From Alphaproteobacteria bacterium (GTDB lineage Bacteria > Pseudomonadota > Alphaproteobacteria > Rhizobiales > JAKIUO01), in contig JAJRQA010000100.1 in assembly GCA_024280475.1 (NCBI GenBank), positions 1 through 43,078 of the forward strand: a stretch of 43,078 nucleotides of DNA, written 5' to 3'. A program made the position numbers and the translations under genes. Under the pieces are notes generated by a model. It was not told where the DNA came from. It did no database searches and saw nothing but the letters and a program-made list of their open reading frames with translations. Below, in pieces: positions 9,268 to 21,062 of this stretch (positions are counted from its first letter, which is position 1; every line of letters begins with the position of its first letter).

Positions 9268-10233
9268 ATGCTTCAGCGCATTTTTACATTTTCGAGTTTT
9301 GCGATCACCGCGCTCTTGCTGGCCGCTTGTGGTGGCGGTATCTCTCCCGCCAATTTCCCCATCCCCCAGGAAACGCAAGACCTCATAAAGGCCAAGGGAC
9401 TAAAGAACAGCTCTCCGATCTTCGTGCGCATCTTCAAAAAAGAATCAGAACTTGAAGTCTGGAAGCGGCGCGATGATGGTCGCTATGCCTTGCTCAAAAC
9501 CTATTCGATCTGCAAATGGTCCGGAGGCCTTGGCCCCAAACTAAAACAGGGCGACAAACAGGCTCCTGAAGGTTTTTACACGGTCAGTGCGCGCCAGATG
9601 AACCCAAAATCCAGCTATCACCTGTCGTTCAACCTAGGTTACCCCAACAAACTCGACAAATCCTATCGCCGCACCGGAGACTTCTTGATGGTGCATGGAG
9701 ATTGCCGCTCGGCTGGCTGCTATGCAATGACCGACGTGCTGATAGAAGAAATCTATGCTTTGGCCCGCGAAGCCTTTGTCGGTGGACAAAGCAAGTTTCA
9801 GGTGCATGCCATGCCGTTCCGCATGACCAAACGCAATATGAAAAAATATGCCAAGGGACGCTGGTCGAAATTCTGGGTGGATTTGAAGCGCGGCTATGAT
9901 GCCTTCGAAATGACCGCAATTCCTCCAAAAATTGATGTCTGCGAACGCCGCTATTTGGTCAATGCTGCCTTCTCTTCTAAAAAGACGCGCTTCGGGGCCA
10001 AAGAAATCTGCCCACCTTATCGGACATTTGTGCCTGAAATTGTTGAAACTGCCCGCGGACCCAAAATCATTCAGGCATTTGCAGGCACTCCTGATTATGA
10101 CCGAATCATCTCCAATCTTGCGGCACACACCTCGCGCGCCACAAGCGCACCGACCTCAAGACACGCGGTCAATAGCCCCCTCGCTACGCGTCAAAGCATA
10201 GCCTTGCGCAATTCTATTCGGGTCTCTCGCTAA
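9268..10233 (+). CDS. YafK-type murein L,D-transpeptidase lipoprotein
   Basis: A 321-residue exported protein. The N-terminus MLQRIFTFSSFAITALLLAAC ends in a lipobox, LLAAC, with lipid-attachment Cys21. The catalytic YkuD/YafK-type signature is H143-G-D-C-R-S-A-G-C151, with C151 the likely nucleophile. KQAPEGFYTV and FNLGYPN are typical of the YafK branch. It probably cross-links peptidoglycan or attaches proteins to it in the periplasm. The C-terminal 40 residues are basic, rich in A, T and S, and look disordered. A TTG at 9214 and GTG at 9250 are in frame, but the lipoprotein signal starts cleanly at the ATG 9268. The ribosome binding site there is weak. Confidence 0.85.
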   Translation: MLQRIFTFSSFAITALLLAACGGGISPANFPIPQETQDLIKAKGLKNSSPIFVRIFKKESELEVWKRRDDGRYALLKTYSICKWSGGLGPKLKQGDKQAPEGFYTVSARQMNPKSSYHLSFNLGYPNKLDKSYRRTGDFLMVHGDCRSAGCYAMTDVLIEEIYALAREAFVGGQSKFQVHAMPFRMTKRNMKKYAKGRWSKFWVDLKRGYDAFEMTAIPPKIDVCERRYLVNAAFSSKKTRFGAKEICPPYRTFVPEIVETARGPKIIQAFAGTPDYDRIISNLAAHTSRATSAPTSRHAVNSPLATRQSIALRNSIRVSR

Positions 10234-10423
10234 AACAGCGCAAAAAACTCCTTCAAAAATACAGTTAAGCGCCAGTTAAACAAAAGCTGGCAGTGTCTCA
10301 AATTTAAACAAGTATCTCGTGCTGACTGTAGCTTAGATTTGTCCGCATTGGTCGCGAACTGTCCGCTTGTCGATTAGTTCAATTTTGTCCTTTTCGTTGA
10401 GCAGTATGAAGGAACATATACCC

Positions 10424-11266
10424 ATGTATATCCGTGCTGTATTTTTTGCCAGTAGCCTCATCCTTATCGCCGGCACCTCGCCCGCATTGGCCGCTGACAT
10501 TTACGCCCCATCCGCGGGGGGCCTTAAAGATCCCGTTATTCAACAAGAAATTATTCTCCCCGAAGCCACCACATACCAGGAATATGCCGAATGGTATATC
10601 CGTGGAGATCTTGGTGTTGGCCGGTACTCCGATATGAATGGATCGGGCGATGTCGATGGCACTTCGTTTGCCATCAGCGGTTTGGATTTCGATAGTGTTT
10701 TCTCAGCCGGCTTTGGTTTTGGTCGCTATATTACCCCCCATATCCGCCTTGGTCTGGACCTCGATTACCGGCATAATACTAACAGCACCTTTGATGTTGG
10801 TACCCCCGCAGGGCTGCCGCAACTTGAAAATTTCGGCACTGTACCGCTAGAATTCAATTCAACGTCGATTATGGTCAACGCTGTTTATGATTTCGCTCCC
10901 AATAGACGATTTTCCCCCTATCTTGGCGGCGGGATCGGCTGGGCCTTTCATCAAATAAACCTTGATGCGAGCACTTTCACCAATGACTTTGATGCCGACA
11001 CAGTTATTGAAACCGGCACTGTCAATACGACAAAATCAAGCTCAAGCTCTTTCTCAGCCAATCTCGTGACAGGCGTGAGTGTCAATATCCGACAGGGGCT
11101 CTATCTTGATGTTGGATACAAGCTCTCCTATCTCGGCAATGCCAGCATGGATTATGACTATTCCCATGTGGATGTCGATGCAGGCGCGACAAAGTCTTCA
11201 TCAATTGAACTTGATGAAATCTTGACCCATGAGTTTAAAATCGGTTTGCGCTACGACCTTTACTAA
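10424..11266 (+). CDS. Outer-membrane beta-barrel protein (Omp25/31-like)
   Basis: A 280-residue exported protein. Residues 1-22 form a signal peptide (MYIRAVFFASSLILIAGTSP...) ending in ALA before ADIYAP. The mature part alternates hydrophobic and polar residues with aromatic strands such as YLGGGIGWAF, LYLDVGYKLSYLG and a C-terminal FKIGLRYDLY, typical of small porin-like barrels of alphaproteobacteria. It probably sits in the outer membrane as a structural or immunogenic surface protein. The open frame extends to 10367 and includes an ATG at 10406. GAAGGAA at 10408-10414, 9 nt before 10424, and the clean signal peptide decide the start. A terminator hairpin lies downstream. Confidence 0.87.
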   Translation: MYIRAVFFASSLILIAGTSPALAADIYAPSAGGLKDPVIQQEIILPEATTYQEYAEWYIRGDLGVGRYSDMNGSGDVDGTSFAISGLDFDSVFSAGFGFGRYITPHIRLGLDLDYRHNTNSTFDVGTPAGLPQLENFGTVPLEFNSTSIMVNAVYDFAPNRRFSPYLGGGIGWAFHQINLDASTFTNDFDADTVIETGTVNTTKSSSSSFSANLVTGVSVNIRQGLYLDVGYKLSYLGNASMDYDYSHVDVDAGATKSSSIELDEILTHEFKIGLRYDLY

Positions 11267-11332
11267 TCGCAGCCGTAACAGTTTACGTTATTTGTTTTCC
11301 AACGGGGGCTCATAGCGACATAAAGGCCAAAG

Positions 11333-11364
11333 CGGCCCTTCCACACCGTGGAAGGGCCGTTTTA
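11333..11364 (+). terminator. Intrinsic terminator after the Omp gene
   Basis: A 12-nt perfect stem (11333-11344 with 11348-11359, loop ACC) is followed by TTTTA on the plus strand. It lies between the convergent Omp and PpiC genes. The minus-strand tail has no T-run. Confidence 0.85.
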
Positions 11365-11405
11365 ATGACCAAGCCATAAGCTGTACATCGCCTGTTCGCT
11401 GGCCC

Positions 11406-12257
11406 CTACTCAATCGCATTGAATTTGGCAGCAAGCGCCTTGTCCAGCACTTCGACCTTGGCAGCTTTGCGCAGATCTGCAGTGATTTTGCGAGACCTTG
11501 CCTGCACAAGCTGTCCCTTAATTTGATCTTGCAACTCCTCGAAGGTCGGGGCCTTTGTCATGCGCTTGTCTTCAATCTTGATGATATGCCATCCAAAACT
11601 CGATTTTACCGGCGCAGAGATCTCTCCGCTTTTCATTGAGAAAGCCGTCTCCTCAAAGTTTGTGTCCATCTGGCCCTTGGTGAAATAGCCAAGATCACCA
11701 CCATTGCGCCCGCTTGGTCCTTGTGAGTGCTCCCGAGCAAGCGTCACAAATTCTTCACCCCGATTGAGACGCTCAACCATATCAAGGGCCTCTTCTTCCT
11801 TTTTCACGAGAATATGACGCGCCCTCACCTCTTGCTCCGGTTTGAACTTCTTTATCTCGCGATCAAAGATCTCACGTAACTGCTTGTTTCCTATCCCGCC
11901 GCGGACGTTTTTCTCAAAATAGGTGTCTCGCATCGCCTGATTACGATTGTAATGGACCCGGCGTCTGAAAGCGCGCTGCTTGTCCAAGCCAGCACTTGCT
12001 CCAGCCAGCGCCATCAGGCGTGTATCAATCACATAGCGCAGCAGCAGCCCTCGGCGCATGTCAGCACTGACCTGGCCCAGTTCATCCTCAATCTCGTTTT
12101 CTGCCAGAGCAATTTCCCAGTCATAAACAGGCTGCCCGTTAACCCGCGCCACGACCTTGCCCTCCATTGCCTGCGTGGGGGCATTACACAGCAATATCAC
12201 CGCCAACAGCGCAGACAGTCCAACAAACCAACGCGATGATCCCAGTTTGTTTTTCAT
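11406..12257 (-). CDS. PpiC-type (parvulin) peptidyl-prolyl isomerase, periplasmic
   Basis: A 283-residue exported foldase. Residues 1-31 form a signal peptide ending in PTQA. An N-terminal helical SurA-like segment begins with VVARVNGQPVYDWEI. The rotamase domain runs from VRARHILVKKEEEALDMVER through GDLGYFTKGQM to SSFGWHIIKIEDKR. It should catalyse prolyl isomerisation and chaperone outer-membrane or secreted proteins, which fits its neighbour, the outer-membrane barrel. The frame is open to 12293, but the ATG at 12257 has CAAGGGGG about 9 nt upstream and starts the signal peptide properly. It is divergent from rpsT. Confidence 0.88.
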   Translation of the reverse strand: MKNKLGSSRWFVGLSALLAVILLCNAPTQAMEGKVVARVNGQPVYDWEIALAENEIEDELGQVSADMRRGLLLRYVIDTRLMALAGASAGLDKQRAFRRRVHYNRNQAMRDTYFEKNVRGGIGNKQLREIFDREIKKFKPEQEVRARHILVKKEEEALDMVERLNRGEEFVTLAREHSQGPSGRNGGDLGYFTKGQMDTNFEETAFSMKSGEISAPVKSSFGWHIIKIEDKRMTKAPTFEELQDQIKGQLVQARSRKITADLRKAAKVEVLDKALAAKFNAIE

Positions 12258-12398
12258 GACGATAAACCCCCTTGTTAGATCTGATTTGATCAAGCACCAT
12301 ATCTGCCCCTTAAATATGGCAACAAAACCACATTTACGCCCCCATCGGCCTGATTTTACAAGCCGGCAAATAAAAGCTCAAAATAACAAAACGTCCTG

Positions 12399-12427
12399 TT
12401 GACCTTGCCCATTGAGTGAATTATAGT
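12399..12427 (+). promoter_or_regulatory. Predicted sigma70-type promoter of rpsT
   Basis: TTGACC (12399-12404) and TATAGT (12422-12427) are separated by exactly 17 nt. Initiation would fall near 12434, about 80 nt upstream of the rpsT start. It is called by consensus match only. Confidence 0.6.
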
Positions 12428-12514
12428 CGGGAACGATTTTACGTCGCTTCTGCACCCTAAAGGTCCGCTGAGGTGGCGTTTGTTTTTTTGCATCAACCAA
12501 GGTTTGCATCAGAT

Positions 12515-12781
12515 ATGGCCAATACCAAATCGGCAAAAAAAGCTGTCCGCGTGATCGCACGTCGCACAGCCATTAACAAAACACGCCGCACGCGCATGAA
12601 AACATTCTTGCGCAGAGTCGAAGAAGCCATCAGTGGTGGCAACCAGGAAGAAGCAAGCAAAGCCTTGCGCGCTGCACAACCAGAAGTAATGCGCATCGTC
12701 AAATTTGGCATTCTTCATAAAAATACCGCTTCACGCAAGATTTCACGCCTGCATGCACGTGTGAAAGCCTTGGGTAACTAA
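12515..12781 (+). CDS. rpsT: 30S ribosomal protein S20
   Basis: 88 residues, the standard S20 length. It is strongly basic and starts [19 protein letters not shown], with the family core [14 protein letters not shown] and the C-terminal [21 protein letters not shown]. It binds 16S rRNA early in assembly of the 30S subunit. The frame is open upstream to 12473, but the conserved N-terminus begins at the ATG 12515. A consensus-like promoter precedes it and a hairpin terminator follows, so it is probably monocistronic. rpsT upstream of dnaA is a common alphaproteobacterial arrangement. Confidence 0.97.
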   Translation: MANTKSAKKAVRVIARRTAINKTRRTRMKTFLRRVEEAISGGNQEEASKALRAAQPEVMRIVKFGILHKNTASRKISRLHARVKALGN

Positions 12782-12847
12782 AAGCCCTGCGACCAGCCGC
12801 TTCGCAATTGAAGTTAGGCTTATCGACAAGTATGTGATGATTATAGC

Positions 12848-12877
12848 ACAGCTCGACCCTGAGGTCGGGCTGTTTTC
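12848..12877 (+). terminator. Intrinsic terminator after rpsT
   Basis: A 10-nt stem (12849-12858 with 12863-12872, one G-T pair, loop CTGA) is followed directly by TTTTC. Confidence 0.82.
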
Positions 12878-13792
12878 ATTTGCCAAAAGTTCAAATATTT
12901 TCTCTGCTTTCAGTAATTCAACAGCTTACGTCTTATTCCTCGCAGCCTGCTCTTCAGACGCGAAAAACCTTCCAGCATGAGCAACCTAAGTAGTACAAAA
13001 TAAATAATTCGGGATCGCCACCCTCAATTGCCAAAAAGCTGAATCAGCAATCGTTAAAATCGCGTATATATTCAGGTGCTTGTGGATAAATCCCTACTTT
13101 GTGCAAAAATCCAATCTCCGAATATTGCGATCTGTCAAGACGTGAATGCGAGAAAAACCGCATGACTACGCTCTTGCCAAGCTTTTTATGCCTGTGTATA
13201 GTCGGTGGCATAAGTGGATTAATCCACAGACGAAAAATGTCAGGCTCCTTATCAGTATTCGCGTCGAGGATAAGTCTGAACTATCAGAATAGAGCAAATT
13301 TGGATATTCGAGAAAGTTTCACTTTTTCGAGCAGGAGAAGTTTGGTCTTTTTCTGAGCTGGGGAACAAGTATCATTTCGTGAGGCGTACTGCGTGCGGGG
13401 TCATTCGTTTTGAACCTGACAGGCAATCAAATGAGTTCTGACGCGCGTATTACCGTCCCAGAGAAAAGTCCGTAAAAAACCATGTTCACTCGTTATATAG
13501 AGTGACTGGGGTTTTGCACCAAAGCAAGGAGAGGCCCTTGCAAGACGGACAATTTGAAGGTGGCAGATGAGATCGATCAGACAGGCTTGCACCAGCAAAA
13601 ATGCGGACTTGGCGTGAAAACCAATGGACAGAAAGAACCAGACAAAAATAAGACGGCAAATTAGAAAATAGTACCAGTATGGACGTGGCATACAGTTGAA
13701 CACAGCTCCAACTCGACAAAAATCGAGAGCTTTCGACATCTGAACCCGAATCAAAGTGGTCGTAACAAAACAATAGGTGGGGACCTAATAAG
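12878..13792 (+). other. dnaA upstream region (candidate DnaA-binding / origin-like region)
   Basis: More than 900 bp without a credible gene lies before dnaA. It contains a perfect DnaA box (TGTGGATAA, complement TTATCCACA, at 13081-13089). A 14-bp perfect palindrome, GTGGATTAATCCAC (13214-13227), forms two overlapping near-boxes. GANTC sites lie at 13041-13045 and 13748-13752, the latter 41 bp before the dnaA start codon. Parts are A+T rich (around 12990-13010). Short open frames exist on both strands but look like chance. Control of dnaA by DnaA and CcrM methylation is likely. Whether it is also a replication origin is uncertain, because characterised alphaproteobacterial origins often lie near hemE instead. 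Confidence 0.5.
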
Positions 13793-15262
13793 ATGGCAAA
13801 AAAATCTGATCGTATCATCAGCAAAAACTGGGAGCGAGCGAAGCAAAGATTGCGCGCAGAACTTGGCGAAGAAGTTTATTCCAGCTGGTTTGGACGTGTC
13901 GAACTTGTCGGCGTCAATAACGGCCTGATACAATTATCAGTTCCTACAAAATTCCTGCAAAAATGGCTGCAATCCCATTACGCAACCAACGTGCTTGAAA
14001 CCTGCAAGAACGAAATGGCTGATGTTGCCTCTCTCGAATTTATGCTGCGCGGCCCTAATACCATGATGAATGCCAATAATGAGTTGGCAAATTCAATGAG
14101 TGCGGCCAATAGCGCCGCAGCCGCGCCAAGAGCCACTGGCCACGTTGCCGGGTCCCCTCCTGTCACCGATGCCCCCATTCAACCAGCGCATTTTCGCCCG
14201 ACTCGCCAAAAGAGCGATGGGTCGCCACTCAACCCGCGTCAGACTTTTAGCTCTTTTGTGGTTTCAGCAAGCAATCGCCTGGCCTTTGCTGCTGCCAAAC
14301 AGATCGCTGAAAATCTGGCCGCTTATCAGCCCAAATATAATCCTTTGTTTTTCCATGCCGATGTCGGTCGAGGCAAAACCCACCTGTTGCAGGCGATTGC
14401 CTGGGAACTAAAACAAAATTCGCGCGAGACAAAGGTCATCTATCTGACTGCTGAACGCTTTATGGTTGATTTCGCCGATGCCTTGCGCAATCAAGCGGCT
14501 CTCAATTTCAAGGAAAAACTACGCGGCGCCGATGTCCTGCTGATTGATGACATCCAGTTCCTTAAAGGTGAGAACAATCAAAAAGAGTTTGATCACACCA
14601 TCAATGCACTGATTGATAGTGGACGTCAGGTCGTGGTTGCTTCTGCCATGACCCCGGCCAAACTGAAATGCCTTGACCCACGCATGCGTTCACGTATGGC
14701 TGGCGGTCTGGTTACCGAAATCGGTAGTTTTGATCGTGAATTACGCCTGCGTATTTTGCAACAACGCGTACAGTTGGAGGCTGGCGAATGTCCTGGATTT
14801 ATCGTTCCTGATGAGGTCATGAATTTTCTGACGGACAAGCTCACCAAAAGTGGCCGTGAACTGGAGGGTGCTATCACCAGATTGCGTGCCGCGTACCAAT
14901 TGACTGCTCAACCTGTGACCATGCAGGTCTCAATGGACATTGTAGCCGCCATTGTTGGCGGGCTGGAGCCGCGCCGCGTTCGCATTGACGATATCTTGCG
15001 GACCATTTCCCAGCAATATGCCGTTTCGCGCGGCGATCTATTGTCGGCCAGACGCACTCGATCAATTGTCCGGCCTCGTCAGATTGGCATGTATTTATCC
15101 AAGCAATTGACCTCTCGCTCTCTCCCAGAGATCGGGCGCCGGTTCGGTGGCAGAGACCATACAACGGTCATTCATGCGATTCGCAAAATTGAGGAATTAA
15201 TGAACGCAGACCCCTCGCTTCGCGATGAGATTGAAACTCTCAAGAAAGATCTGCATAATTAG
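13793..15262 (+). CDS. dnaA: Chromosomal replication initiator DnaA
   Basis: 489 residues. Domain I is about 1-90 (WERAKQRLRAELGEEVYSSWF). A low-complexity linker follows to about 145. The AAA+ domain has Walker A around K195-T196 (ADVGRGKTHL), Walker B LLIDDIQF (D252, D253) and the arginine-rich sensor DPRMRSRMAGGL. Domain IV carries the DNA-binding signature GRRFGGRDHTTVIHAI (448-463). The first Walker A glycine is Ala, which also occurs in other alphaproteobacterial DnaA. It binds DnaA boxes and melts the origin. The start follows GGTGGGG with a somewhat long spacer. A strong terminator lies downstream. Confidence 0.97.
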   Translation: MAKKSDRIISKNWERAKQRLRAELGEEVYSSWFGRVELVGVNNGLIQLSVPTKFLQKWLQSHYATNVLETCKNEMADVASLEFMLRGPNTMMNANNELANSMSAANSAAAAPRATGHVAGSPPVTDAPIQPAHFRPTRQKSDGSPLNPRQTFSSFVVSASNRLAFAAAKQIAENLAAYQPKYNPLFFHADVGRGKTHLLQAIAWELKQNSRETKVIYLTAERFMVDFADALRNQAALNFKEKLRGADVLLIDDIQFLKGENNQKEFDHTINALIDSGRQVVVASAMTPAKLKCLDPRMRSRMAGGLVTEIGSFDRELRLRILQQRVQLEAGECPGFIVPDEVMNFLTDKLTKSGRELEGAITRLRAAYQLTAQPVTMQVSMDIVAAIVGGLEPRRVRIDDILRTISQQYAVSRGDLLSARRTRSIVRPRQIGMYLSKQLTSRSLPEIGRRFGGRDHTTVIHAIRKIEELMNADPSLRDEIETLKKDLHN

Positions 15263-15297
15263 GTCCTCACAAGGAAGACAAGTGCGGTACAAGATAG

Positions 15298-15332
15298 AGG
15301 CGTTGTCACGAGGCTGTGACAACGCCTTTTTC
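15298..15332 (+). terminator. Intrinsic terminator after dnaA
   Basis: A perfect 12-nt stem (15298-15309 with 15316-15327, loop GAGGCT) is followed by TTTTT. It separates dnaA from dnaN transcriptionally. Confidence 0.92.
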
Positions 15333-15373
15333 AGATCCATTGCCAAACCCTGTTCTATGCGCGCCAAATGCAG

Positions 15374-15429
15374 TTATCCATAGGCAATTTAGCTAGCCAT
15401 TTACCTTTGGGACAAATTGCCTCTATAGT
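15374..15429 (+). promoter_or_regulatory. Candidate dnaN promoter with a DnaA-box-like site
   Basis: TTATCCATA (15374-15382) differs at one position from the DnaA box. TTACCT (15401-15406) and TATAGT (15424-15429) are 17 nt apart and resemble -35 and -10 elements. Since a terminator closes dnaA upstream, dnaN needs its own promoter here. Predicted from consensus only. Confidence 0.5.
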
Positions 15430-15556
15430 GTGCTCCCGATCAACGGTTTTGAACGGCTTGCTGGACAATAAGCCAAACTCTGATCCATCGATTGGACAAG
15501 TAGAGAATAAACGAATTTCTTTTCATTCATAAACAGAAACAACAGACTAACACTCC

Positions 15557-16675
15557 ATGCAAATAACCATTGAACGAAGCGCTCTCTTGAAAGCACTGGC
15601 CCATGTCACCGGCGTTGTAGAACGTCGCAGCACAATTCCTATTCTCTCAAATGTTCTTTTGAAAGCAGAGGGCAGCGAATTGACGCTCACTGCCACAGAC
15701 CTCGATATCGAGGTGGTGGAGCATATTCCCGCGATGGTCACCCAACCTGGCGGTACAACTCTGCAAGCTGTAATTTTGCATGATATTGTTCGCAAATTAC
15801 CCGATGGTGCGCAATTGGAGCTCTCGCGCACCGGCGATGACAGCCAGATGAATGTCGTCTCTGGCAAGGCCCGCTTTGCGTTGCAGGCGCTGGCTCCCGA
15901 TGATTTCCCTTCAGTCGAGGCAGGCGATATGAGCCATAGCTTCGAGCTCGACGCCAAGGATCTCAAACGGCTCATCGAAAAAACCCAATTCGCCATTTCT
16001 ACCGAAGAAACAAGATTCTATCTCAATGGCATTTATCTGCATACCGCAGAAAACGAGGACGGACCTGTTTTACGCACCGTGGCGACAGATGGCCACCGGC
16101 TGGCACAAGTTGAAATGCCTCTTCCAGAGGGCGCCGCCGGCATGCCGGGAATCATTGTGCCCCGCAAGACAGTAACGGAGCTGCGCAAACTTTGCGAAGA
16201 TAGCGATATCAAAATGAAGGTGGAACTCTCAGAGAGTAAAATACGTTTTTCAACGGATGGCTTGAAACTCACCTCAAAGCTGATTGATGCCAGTTTTCCT
16301 GATTATGACCGCGTCATTCCCAAAGACAATGACAAAACAATGAGCGTCTCAAACGCCGATTTCGCAGCCGCGGTTGACCGTGTTTCCACCCTTTCAACCG
16401 ACAAAGGCCGCGCTGTCAAAATGCTGATCAGCGGCGATCAACTGACCTTGTCAGTGACCAACCCCGATAGTGGCAGCGCTGAAGAGCAAATCGTCTCCCA
16501 ATATGATTCAGAGCCATTGGAAATTGGCTTTAACGCCCGCTACCTGCTGGACATTTCCAGCCAGGTTGAAAGCGATGAAATGAATTTCCTGATGTCTGAT
16601 CCAGGTGCCCCCACTATGGTTCGCGATGGCAATGACACCTCAACACTCTATGTCTTGATGCCCATGAGAGTGTAA
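15557..16675 (+). CDS. dnaN: DNA polymerase III beta subunit (sliding clamp)
   Basis: 372 residues, the normal clamp length, with three repeated clamp domains. The N-terminus is MQITIERSALLKALAHVTGVVERRSTIPIL, the second domain holds TRFYLNGIYLH and the C-terminus is the canonical MPMRV. It forms the ring that tethers DNA polymerase III to DNA. There is no clear Shine-Dalgarno before the ATG, which suggests weak or atypical initiation. It is followed 10 bp later by recF, so the two probably share a transcript. Confidence 0.97.
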   Translation: MQITIERSALLKALAHVTGVVERRSTIPILSNVLLKAEGSELTLTATDLDIEVVEHIPAMVTQPGGTTLQAVILHDIVRKLPDGAQLELSRTGDDSQMNVVSGKARFALQALAPDDFPSVEAGDMSHSFELDAKDLKRLIEKTQFAISTEETRFYLNGIYLHTAENEDGPVLRTVATDGHRLAQVEMPLPEGAAGMPGIIVPRKTVTELRKLCEDSDIKMKVELSESKIRFSTDGLKLTSKLIDASFPDYDRVIPKDNDKTMSVSNADFAAAVDRVSTLSTDKGRAVKMLISGDQLTLSVTNPDSGSAEEQIVSQYDSEPLEIGFNARYLLDISSQVESDEMNFLMSDPGAPTMVRDGNDTSTLYVLMPMRV

Positions 16676-16685
16676 TTGGGCAAAT

Positions 16686-17897
16686 GTGACAGCAAGCATG
16701 ACCGGTTCAGAACAAGAAGACGTTCACTCCCTTGAAGGTGAAAACAACAAGATCTGGCTATCGCGCTTGCGGCTGACCGATTTTCGCAATTACAAACATC
16801 TCTCCATCGATCTTGATGGTCGCCCCGTTGTGCTCACTGGCGAAAACGGCGCTGGCAAAACCAATCTGCTCGAGGCCATTTCTCTGCTATCTCCAGGACG
16901 CGGCATGCGCGGCACACCGTTCAACGATCTTGCGCGCTTTGATGGCTCGGGCTTATGGGCGGTATCCGCCCGGCTGGAGGGTCCTGACGGTCAGATCAAT
17001 ATCGGAACCGGTCTCGAACTTTCTCCAGAGGGACATCACGTATCGGGGCGCATCGTTAAAGTGGATGGGCATCCTGTCAAGGGATCAGGCAAACTGGCTG
17101 ATCTGGCACAGATTGTCTGGCTGACCCCTGCCCTTGATGGCTTGTTCACCGGCCCCGCTTCTGAACGCCGACGCTTTCTCGATCGATTAATCGTTGGGCT
17201 TGATCCCGGATTTCGCGCGTTAAGCGGCCAGTTTGAGCGCGCCATGCGCCAGCGCAACAAACTACTCGATAGTGGCTCAAATGATCGCACGCAATTCACC
17301 GGCCTGGAGACCTTGATGGCCGAAACAGGCGCCGCGCTGGCCGCTGCCCGCCTTGAAGCCGTTGACCGTCTTGCCCATGCGGTGATCAGCAAATGGCCAC
17401 AAACAGCTAAAGACGGAACACACAGCCCTTTTCCCTGGTCAACTTTGACGCTTGAAGGCGAATTAGAGCATGATTTACGCATCATGCCCTCATCTGATGC
17501 GGAAGATCACTATCTGCGCGCCCTGCAGGACAACCGCGAGCGTGACCGGGCCGCCAAACGCACCCTCATCGGTCCTCATCGATCGGATTTTCTGGCTGGC
17601 CACGGCCCCAAGAAAATGCCGGCAAAATTTTGCTCCACGGGGGAACAAAAAGCCCTGCTTGTGGGCCTTGTTCTAGCCCATGCAGAATTGCTGAAAGATC
17701 AGCATGGCACCGCGCCAATCATCCTGCTTGACGAGATTTCCGCCCATCTCGACGAAACCCGCCGCAAAGCCCTGTTCAAGGAGATATTATCCCTTTCATC
17801 TCAAGCATTTATGACTGGAACGGATGCTGACATTTTTTCGCCATTTGGGGGCGGTGCACAGTTCTATTCTCTCGACAATGCTGCTATAGTCTCCTGA
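16686..17897 (+). CDS. recF: DNA replication and repair protein RecF
   Basis: A 403-residue SMC-like ATPase that helps load RecA at gapped DNA. Walker A is TGENGAGKTNLLEA (Lys58). The signature-type motif is FCSTGEQKALLVGLVLAHAELL and Walker B is IILLDEISAHLDE. The N-terminus is about 20 residues longer than in E. coli. The listed start is GTG 16686; an ATG at 16698 is equally possible, and neither has a strong ribosome binding site. It lies 10 bp downstream of dnaN in the classical dnaA-dnaN-recF order, with a LysE-type gene inserted before gyrB. Confidence 0.95.
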   Translation: MTASMTGSEQEDVHSLEGENNKIWLSRLRLTDFRNYKHLSIDLDGRPVVLTGENGAGKTNLLEAISLLSPGRGMRGTPFNDLARFDGSGLWAVSARLEGPDGQINIGTGLELSPEGHHVSGRIVKVDGHPVKGSGKLADLAQIVWLTPALDGLFTGPASERRRFLDRLIVGLDPGFRALSGQFERAMRQRNKLLDSGSNDRTQFTGLETLMAETGAALAAARLEAVDRLAHAVISKWPQTAKDGTHSPFPWSTLTLEGELEHDLRIMPSSDAEDHYLRALQDNRERDRAAKRTLIGPHRSDFLAGHGPKKMPAKFCSTGEQKALLVGLVLAHAELLKDQHGTAPIILLDEISAHLDETRRKALFKEILSLSSQAFMTGTDADIFSPFGGGAQFYSLDNAAIVS

Positions 17898-17946
17898 GTT
17901 TAGAATCACGCTGTTTTATGCGTGAAAATGGAGGCCAAAAAGCAAG

Positions 17947-18558
17947 ATGGCGCTGGAACAGTACCTGACCTTTGCATTTGCGATGGGGATCTATGTCGCG
18001 ATACCTGGATCTGCCGTTATGGCGGTCATCGCGCGTGCCCTGTCGGATGGTTTTTTGGCAACCACACCTCATATTCTGGGCAATGTTATCGGCAATTGGC
18101 TTTATTTGCTGGCCAGCATATATGGATTGTTGTGGATCGCTGAGCAGATGGGAGAAGCCTTCTTGATCGTCAAGCTGTTGGGGGGAGCCTATCTTGTCTA
18201 TCTTGGCGTCAAACTCTGGCGCTCCGATGGAGAAATATCGACCATTCGCAAGCGCCGCCCCAAAAACCTGATGGCCAATTTTCTCACAGGGCTGATGATT
18301 ACGCTCAGCAATCCAAAAGCCATACTGTTTTATATCGCGATTTTACCTGCGATCATGGATTTGCGAACCATATCATTTGCCGCACTTTTGCCAGTGGCCC
18401 TGATAAATGGCCTCGTCGTTATGATGATTATCGGCAGCTATTCGGCACTCGCAGCAAAAGTCAGACAATTTTTTACCAACGCAAAATCTATCCGAAAACT
18501 AAATAAGGGCGCAGGAGGCGTCATGATAACCGCTGGTGTTGGCATTGCAGCCAGCTAG
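17947..18558 (+). CDS. LysE-family amino-acid/metabolite exporter
   Basis: A 203-residue inner-membrane protein with about six hydrophobic helices and the LysE/RhtB-family features. These are the N-terminal amphipathic motif with a conserved small-residue PGSA (usually PGP), GAYLVYLGVKLWR after helix 3, and NPKAILFYIAILP. Members export amino acids, homoserine lactone-like compounds or other small metabolites; the substrate here is unknown. A GGAGG at about 17931 is farther than usual from the ATG. It sits between recF and gyrB on the same strand, with a 43-bp gap before gyrB. Confidence 0.88.
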   Translation: MALEQYLTFAFAMGIYVAIPGSAVMAVIARALSDGFLATTPHILGNVIGNWLYLLASIYGLLWIAEQMGEAFLIVKLLGGAYLVYLGVKLWRSDGEISTIRKRRPKNLMANFLTGLMITLSNPKAILFYIAILPAIMDLRTISFAALLPVALINGLVVMMIIGSYSALAAKVRQFFTNAKSIRKLNKGAGGVMITAGVGIAAS

Positions 18559-18565
18559 CATCTGA

Positions 18566-21049
<2,484 letters not shown>

Positions 21050-21062
21050 GGGATAAATTATT

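Noticed and set aside
13099-13824. Open frames of 85-117 codons in the dnaA upstream region, on both strands
   Set aside because: They overlap each other and one overlaps the dnaA start. They lack ribosome binding sites and recognisable domains, and their composition looks random.
13976-15220. DnaA Walker A lacking the first glycine (HADVGRGKT), considered as a defect
   Set aside because: Alphaproteobacterial DnaA proteins often have Ala or Ser at that position; the catalytic GKT is intact.
17908-17928. Hairpin TCACGC/GCGTGA after recF, considered as a terminator
   Set aside because: The stem is only 6 bp and is followed by A-rich sequence rather than a T-run. It is too weak to call.
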